A stretch of 64,000 nucleotides of DNA. Source: Byssothecium circinans (lineage: Eukaryota > Ascomycota > Dothideomycetes > Pleosporales > Massarinaceae). Below, piece after piece: positions 58,149 through 64,000 of this stretch. Position 1 is the first letter of the stretch, and every line of letters starts with the position of its first letter. The notes below the pieces were generated by a model. That model searched no databases, was not told the DNA's origin, and was given only the letters and a program-made list of their open reading frames with translations. Made by a program: the position numbers and the translations under genes. The DNA is taken from assembly GCA_010015675.1 (NCBI GenBank), contig ML976995.1, positions 771,643 through 835,642 on the forward strand, given 5' to 3'.

Positions 58149-59017
58149 CTAGTGGGTCTTCATGTCATCCATGTGATTCACCATCGCGACGAACAAGTCG
58201 AAGAACAATTTACCGCCGTTCTCCATCTCGTTCTGCATCGTTCCGCTGCGCTTGAACGTGTTCCGGGCGCGAATGATGAGAGCGAGGTAGTGGGCCCGAA
58301 GTTTCGAGTCAGTGTCGGGGGTGTTGGCGTATGCGAAACGGGCAGATGTCAGGATCGTCGAACACTGAACACCAGACTGCAAGCCTTGCTTCCGCAACGC
58401 CAACTTCTTCAATTCTTGAAGTCCGTACTTCTCGGCCTGGCAGTACACCACAGTGTCCTTGAGGATCGGACCAAATTGCGTGTGGACGACTGCTTCGCCG
58501 TTGCCGTTGCCGTTGCCACCACCGTCTTCCAGGTTCCAGCTCTTGCGCTTGCTATCGAATTCGAGGCGAGGGTAGTAGTCGCCTTTGTAGAGGTACTCGA
58601 GGATTGAAGAGAAGACCTCAGGGTCCTCGTCAGGAAGGTCAATACGCTTGTTTGCGCTGGAGAAGAACTGGTCGCGGCATGCGGATTGGAAATAAGGCGA
58701 GTGTGAGAGCACATCTTCATGGGCGGCGAAGAGACGTTGCTCGCGGCCGACAGAGAGTGTGATGATGGAACTGATGGAAAGTGATGGTTAGCTATCAACT
58801 TTCATCGAAAGGAACTAGTAAGTGATGAATAAACTCACCTTCCGATTGTTGGAGATGTCTGGTTAGACTGTGGTGATGAGGCTTGAGCTTGCTGGACTGC
58901 CCTTTCGACTTTTCGAGGCGAGTCCTTGAACGAAGGATTCCTCTTATGCGACTTTGACTTGCTAGCTCGGTGTTTCGAGAAGCTGCCTTCTTGATATCTC
59001 CGGTTTGATGAAAACAT
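58149..59017 (-). CDS. BTB/POZ-domain protein
   Basis: Exons 59017-58839 and 58770-58149 are joined across a 68-nt intron (gtgagt, catcag), giving about 266 residues. A basic, disordered head (KHRASKSKSHKRNPSFKDSP) leads into a BTB domain from about residue 60. This contains IITLSVGREQRLFAAHEDVL and SHSPYFQSACRDQF, a DLPDEDPEVFSSILEYLYKG segment typical of the family (given from its centre), and a helical tail through VVYCQAEKYGLQELKKLALRK. Fungal BTB proteins of this size are commonly substrate adaptors for cullin-3 ligases or have unknown roles. A Gly/Asn run (GGGNGNGNGE) interrupts the domain between strand and helix. No DNA-binding or Kelch repeats follow. Confidence 0.85.
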
Positions 59018-60511
59018 GATGAAGATGTGATGGAAAGCCGAAGAGGTCGACTCGAGGAAAGGTGTCGACGATGGAGGTGAGTCGAGTATTTATAACCCGA
59101 AGGGTATAGGCAGCAGGTATACGAAGTCCTATATGCAAGCACGATCGAATCCGATGACACGATCCTTAGGCAGAAACTTTTAATGGAAAAGAGAAAAAGA
59201 CGATAAAAAGGCGACGACGCTGGGCAGGCAAATGAGTGCGTCCCCCTTCCTCAATAAATAGGTAGCCTTTCGGGAGGCCGCTATCGCCCAGAGACGGGGG
59301 ATGGACCGGACGTCGACGCGTTATTGGACGCGTAAATTGGTGGAACACGCTATCGCGCTATCACATGCTCACTAATCCGAATGCGGACTGTAAGAGTCAG
59401 GGCGGAAGGCTGCGCATGCTGTGCTGTGCGCAGGCCCTGGACCTGGCTCAAAGGCGCACAGTCCGCAAGGGGCTGTGACACGGGCGCCGGTAGGAAAGTT
59501 GGAGCGCTCGAGGTGGTGGCGCTGATGGTGCGGATCTGAGGTCTCCTGGATGAAGAAAAGCTGCAAGACCGAAGTACAGCAAACTCAAACTCAAACGAAT
59601 AACAAAAAGCAACTTACAACACCCCAACTGCACCATTTCTACAATGTCTTGATGGAAGACACGCAGGACATGATGACATGCTGAAAAGTGACTCCTCACT
59701 CTCTGACCTCCTTGCATCCGCCCCTTTGGTTGAACAAATCAAGCTCAGACCAACCTTGGAACCCTCTCTTCATGAAAAAAAATTCTGGAAAAAAGCAAAG
59801 ACGACAACCGCTGTGCAACGGCCATCAAATGCTCATCGCACACATCCGTAAATCAATGAGGCACGGCCGAATTCATGCCGACGAGCCGTCAAGAAGCCGT
59901 TCGTCGTGCCCCTGAGAGCGGCAAACCCAATTCGTGTGCCTGGTCCGAAGGAAAAGATGAAGCCGTCTCCCGTCTCCCCGTCGTAATGGCGCCGACTCGT
60001 AAAGAGAGGTTGTGTCAGCTTCTATGAATTAATAATAAAATGTGCATCAGTGGGGGGCGAAAGCGTTATGCAGCGCTGATCAAGGGGCAGATGCGCCTTA
60101 GTGGGACGGGCGCACAGGCGGCGCGTTCAGGCATCCACGCATTCACTTCTTGGAACCTTGGAAACAACCCCGCGTCGCGATATCACGTGTGCAGTTTATC
60201 CGCGGGACACCAACTAGGTTTCTTGCGGTTCAGCGTCTCGGTATTATATTCAGCCATATCAAGGCTGTGACTCACATGTTGACTGCATATGCGCTGCCCA
60301 AACGGGTGCTCACCCCACGCTCTCTACCGCACACACACGACTCTCAACTCTTTTTCTGTACCGCAGGACGCAACAGTTACACTTCTACAACTCCTCCAGA
60401 TACTTTTGCTGCCCGCAGTTGCGAGTGTTGACTGCGACTACAAAAGCACGTTTGCGCGGGCAACCACCACATCATCGAGCACTACAGCAGGACTACCCTT
60501 ATTCAGGCAAG
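59018..60511. other. Intergenic region, divergent promoters
   Basis: 1.5 kb between the BTB gene (-) and the valyl-tRNA synthetase gene (+). No gene is seen. An in-frame, Arg-rich extension of the synthetase frame is open upstream of its ATG (about 60419-60511). Confidence 0.5.
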
Positions 60512-63500
60512 ATGGCGCTGAATGCGGCATCACACAACGTCACCGTATATTCAATTACTCCCAGTGCTCCCACCTCACCTGTCTTAGGATTCGTATCTAA
60601 CCTTTTCAACCTGTCCAGGACAACAAAACTGGACGCATCACCTCCGCACCCCCTCCCGTCGAGCCTGACACCAAATCTATCCTTCTCGACTCTGCCAACA
60701 CCGATGCCACAGGCCAAAATGCGCCGGGCTACGATGGCGGCGGAAAGGGCGTAGAAAAGAAGGCCAAGACCGAGAAGGAGCTCGAGAAGGAGCGGAAGAA
60801 GACAGAAAAGGATGCCAGATTCAAGGCGAAAAAGGCTGCGCAGGCTGCGGCAAGCGACGGCAAGACCGCCGGCAAGGGCGGTGGGAAGAAAGAGAAAAAG
60901 AAGAAGGCCGACGAGGAGCTGCTCGGCGAATACGTTGAGGAGACCAAGAAAGGCGAGAAGAAGATCCTTAAGCCGCTAGACGACAGCCCTTTCACCAAGG
61001 CATACATCCCAAAGGTCGTTGAGTCCGCTTGGAACGACTGGTGGGATAAAAAAGGCTTCTTCAAACCCGAGTACAACGTTGAGCATCGCAGCGAACTCGC
61101 CAAGAAGAAGGGCAGCTTCACAATACCCATGCCCCCGCCCAACGTCACCGGAAAACTTCACTGTGGCCACGCGCTCGCCACCGCGCTCCAGGACGTCCTT
61201 ATCCGATGGCATCGTATGCAAGGCTACCAGACCCTTTACCTCCCTGGTTGTGATCATGCCGGTATCTCTACCCAATCCGTTGTAGAGAATATGCTTTGGC
61301 GCCGCCACAAGAAGACGCGACATGATCTTGGTCGACCGAAATTCTTGGAGACGGTCATGGAGTGGAAGAACGATCATCACGACTGGATTGTCTCTGTGTT
61401 GAAGCGCATGGGCGGATCGTTTGACTGGACGAGGGAGGCCTTTACCATGGATGAGAATCTGTCGGCCGCTGTCACGGAGACCTTCGTCCGGTTGCATGAG
61501 GAGGGATTGATCTACCGGTCGAACCGGTTGGTCAACTGGTGTACGCAGCTAAACACTGCCCTGTCGAATCTTGAAGTCGACAACAAGGAAATTCCTGGCC
61601 GCACTCTACTTGATGTTCCCGGCTATGAGCGCAAGGTCGAGTTCGGAGTTCTCACGTCCTTCAAATACCCCATCGACGGCAAGGAGGGCGAGTACATCAC
61701 CGTGGCAACAACCCGACCGGAAACGATGCTCGGTGACACTGCGATCGCCGTCCATCCCAATGATGATCGATACAAGCAGCTCATCGAGACTGGCGCCAAG
61801 GCGAAACATCCCTTCATCAACAGGCTTCTACCCATCATCGCCGACGACCATGTTGACCCAGCATTTGGTACCGGTGCCGTCAAGATCACACCTGCTCACG
61901 ACTCTAACGATTTCGCCATTGGAAAACGCCACAACCTCGAGTTCATTAATATTCTGACGGATAATGGTTACCTAAATCACAATGCTGGTCACTTTGAAGG
62001 CCAAAAGCGCTTTGATGCACGATACTCTGTTGTTGAAAAACTAACTGAACTGGGGCTCTTTGTTAAGCAGGAGGATAACGCGATGAAAGTTCCTCTGTGC
62101 AACAAGTCTAAGGACGTTATCGAACCGCTCCAGAAGCCTCAATGGTGGATGAAAACGAAGGAGCTAAGCAAGCCTGCTATTCAAGTTGTTAAGGATGGCC
62201 AGATCAAAATACGTCCAGAAACGTCTGAGCGCGTATACTACCACTGGATGGAGAACATCAATGACTGGTGCCTGTCTAGGCAGCTCTGGTGGGGTCACCA
62301 AATCCCAGCTTACTTTGTCAAGATTGAGGGTGAGGACAACAATTCTTCCGACAACGAACTTTGGGTTACTGGACGTACTTCAGAAGAAGCTACAAAGAAG
62401 GCTGAAGATAAGTTCAAAGGGAAAAAATTCACCCTCGAGCGTGATGAGGACGTTCTTGATACTTGGTTCAGCTCGGGCCTGTGGCCTTTCAGTACTCTCG
62501 GATGGCCAAAGGAAACGACTGATTTGAAAGAACTGTTCCCTACTTCCGTCCTAGAAACTGGCTGGGATATCTTGCCCTTTTGGGTTGCCCGGATGATCTT
62601 TCTTAGCTTGAAGTTGACAGGCAAGATCCCGTTTAAGGAAGTGTACTGCCACTCCTTGATCCGTGGTTCTGAAGGCCGCAAGATGAGTAAATCTCTTGGC
62701 AACGTTGTTGATCCCATTGATATCATGACGGGTATCAGCCTTCAGGAACTTAAGGATAAGCTGCGCATTGGCAACCTCGATCCTAAAGAGCTTAAGACCG
62801 CCGAGAAGTATCAGAACACAGCATTCCCGCAGGGAATCCCCGAGTGTGGCGCCGACGCACTGCGCATGGCTCTCTGCGGCTACACCACTGGAGGTGGCGA
62901 TATCTCGTTTGATGTCAGCGTTATCCACGGCTATCGCAAATTCTGCAACAAGATCTACCAAGCGACCAAGTACGTCCTCGGGAGGTTAGGTGAATTCACA
63001 CCGAGCAGCACGATTCAAAAGACGGGCAAAGAGACCTTGCCTGAGCGGTGGATATTGCACAAACTGGCAACGGCATCGAAGGAGCTCAACGAGTATTTGA
63101 CGGCAAGGGATTTCTCTTTGGCCACTCAGGTTGGCTACAAGTACTTCTTGAACAACCTCTGCGACGTCTTCATTGAGAACTCGAAAGCGATACTGGAAGA
63201 CGGCAGCGCTGAACAGAAGGAGGCCATAAAACAAACTCTCTACACTGCACTCGAAGGTGGTCTCCTCTTACTCCACCCTTTCATGCCCTTCTTGACCGAG
63301 GAGCTCTTTCAACGCATTCCTCGGCGTCAAGACGACAAGACCCCGTCCATCACTGTCGCCAACTTCCCGGAATTCGCCACTCTCGAGGCCTTCCACGATC
63401 AAGGGGCCGAGAAGGAGTATGAGTTGCTCGTTAATGTCTCAAAGGGCGTCCGCTCTCTCACGGCCGAGTACGCCATCAAAGACTCGGCGCAAACCTTCAT

Positions 63501-63903
63501 CCACCCGCTAGACGACGCCACCCACGCCATCCTCCAAGCCCCGACCTCCCGCTCCTCGATCCTCTCCCTCAGTGGCAAGGCCATCCGCTCGCTCATTCTC
63601 CTCGCCCCCTCTAACCCTTCGCCGACCGGCTCCGCCGTCTACACCATCGGAACATCAGCAACCGTATACCTCGATGTTAAGGGCCGAATTAACATTGACA
63701 AGGAGATCGCAAAAGCAAAGGACCGACTGAAGAAGGCGAACGAGACAATCAAGAAGCAGCGCAACATCATGGATGAGAGTTGGGAGGCGAAGGTCAGCGA
63801 GGTTGTCAAAGAAACGGAGCGGGAGAAGTTGCGCGCGGCGGAGCTTGAGCGCGGCAATTTCGAGAAGAGTATTGCGCAATTTGAGAAGTTGAAGATCACG
63901 TAG
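60512..63903 (+). CDS. VAS1: Valyl-tRNA synthetase
   Basis: Class Ia synthetase that charges tRNA-Val. Exon 60512-60544 (11 codons) is joined to 60619-63903 across a 74-nt intron (gtatat donor, ctaac branch, ccag acceptor), giving about 1105 residues as in yeast Vas1. A Lys/Glu-rich N-terminal extension (EKELEKERKKTEKDARFKAK) precedes the body, as in fungal and animal cytosolic enzymes. The HIGH motif appears as HCGH at 192-195 in PPPNVTGKLHCGHA, and KMSKS at 699-703. The editing (CP1) domain has TTRPETMLGDTAIAVHP and DSNDFAIGKRH. The anticodon-binding domain and the C-terminal coiled coil (AKAKDRLKKANETIKKQRN) are complete. In-frame codons upstream of the ATG encode an Arg-rich, nearly acid-free stretch that could be a mitochondrial presequence from a non-AUG start. 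Confidence 0.96.
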
Positions 63904-64000
63904 AGTTTCGGGGAGGAGCATTAGGAAGGTCGTAATCGGGGGTAGTAGTCCTAGATTTTCTCGTGGTAGATTCCCCAACTGATTTTGCTAAAGTAGTTCT

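Overview
This window looks like nuclear DNA from a filamentous ascomycete (Pezizomycotina; Dothideomycetes is a plausible but unproven guess). The evidence is the short spliceosomal introns, mostly 47-75 nt with GTAAGT-like donors and CTAAC/CTGAC branch sites, the RIP-like decay of a repeat at the left end, HET-domain sequences, and a set of typical fungal genes. All exon boundaries were worked out by eye from splice sites, reading phase and protein family expectation.

Layout. 1-1155: a very AT-rich tract holding two diverged direct copies of one repeat, then a broken HET-domain fragment. 1156-12928: gene-poor, with a Ser-rich unknown protein (-), a secreted PhiA-like protein with an acidic repeat tail (-), a Ser/Pro/Lys-rich unknown (+) and a possible tiny secreted peptide (-). 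12929-16758: RPB2 (+). 19510-24246: a divergent pair of a Zn2Cys6 regulator (probably RhaR-like, -) and an L-rhamnonate dehydratase (+), i.e. a small L-rhamnose catabolic locus. 24808-31533: UDP-GlcNAc pyrophosphorylase (+), a seven-knuckle CCHC protein like Gis2/Byr3 (+), and the meiotic recombinase DMC1 (+). 32578-35867: a large PY-motif protein (+) and an EthD-type small protein (-). 37426-41831: an unusual single gene joining a homeodomain-like segment, Cys/His zinc-binding modules, a Ser/Thr kinase and a HET domain (+). 42467-49321: nucleoporin NUP85 (-) and a SYLF/Ysc84 actin-binding protein (+). 49963-55916: RRP7 (+), a decayed enoyl-CoA hydratase (-), ribosomal protein eL20 (-) and Csn12/PCID2-like PCI protein (+). 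58149-59017: BTB protein (-). 60512-63903: cytosolic (perhaps dual-targeted) valyl-tRNA synthetase (+).

Most genes are housekeeping and unrelated to one another. The functional pairing I can support is the rhamnose regulator/dehydratase pair. The most novel object is the homeodomain-like/zinc-finger/kinase/HET fusion: kinase and HET lie in one uninterrupted 3.7-kb exon, so the join is not a gene-prediction artefact. It suggests a non-self-recognition or cell-death effector wired to a kinase and a nucleic-acid-binding front end. No tRNA, rRNA, CRISPR or intact transposon was found.
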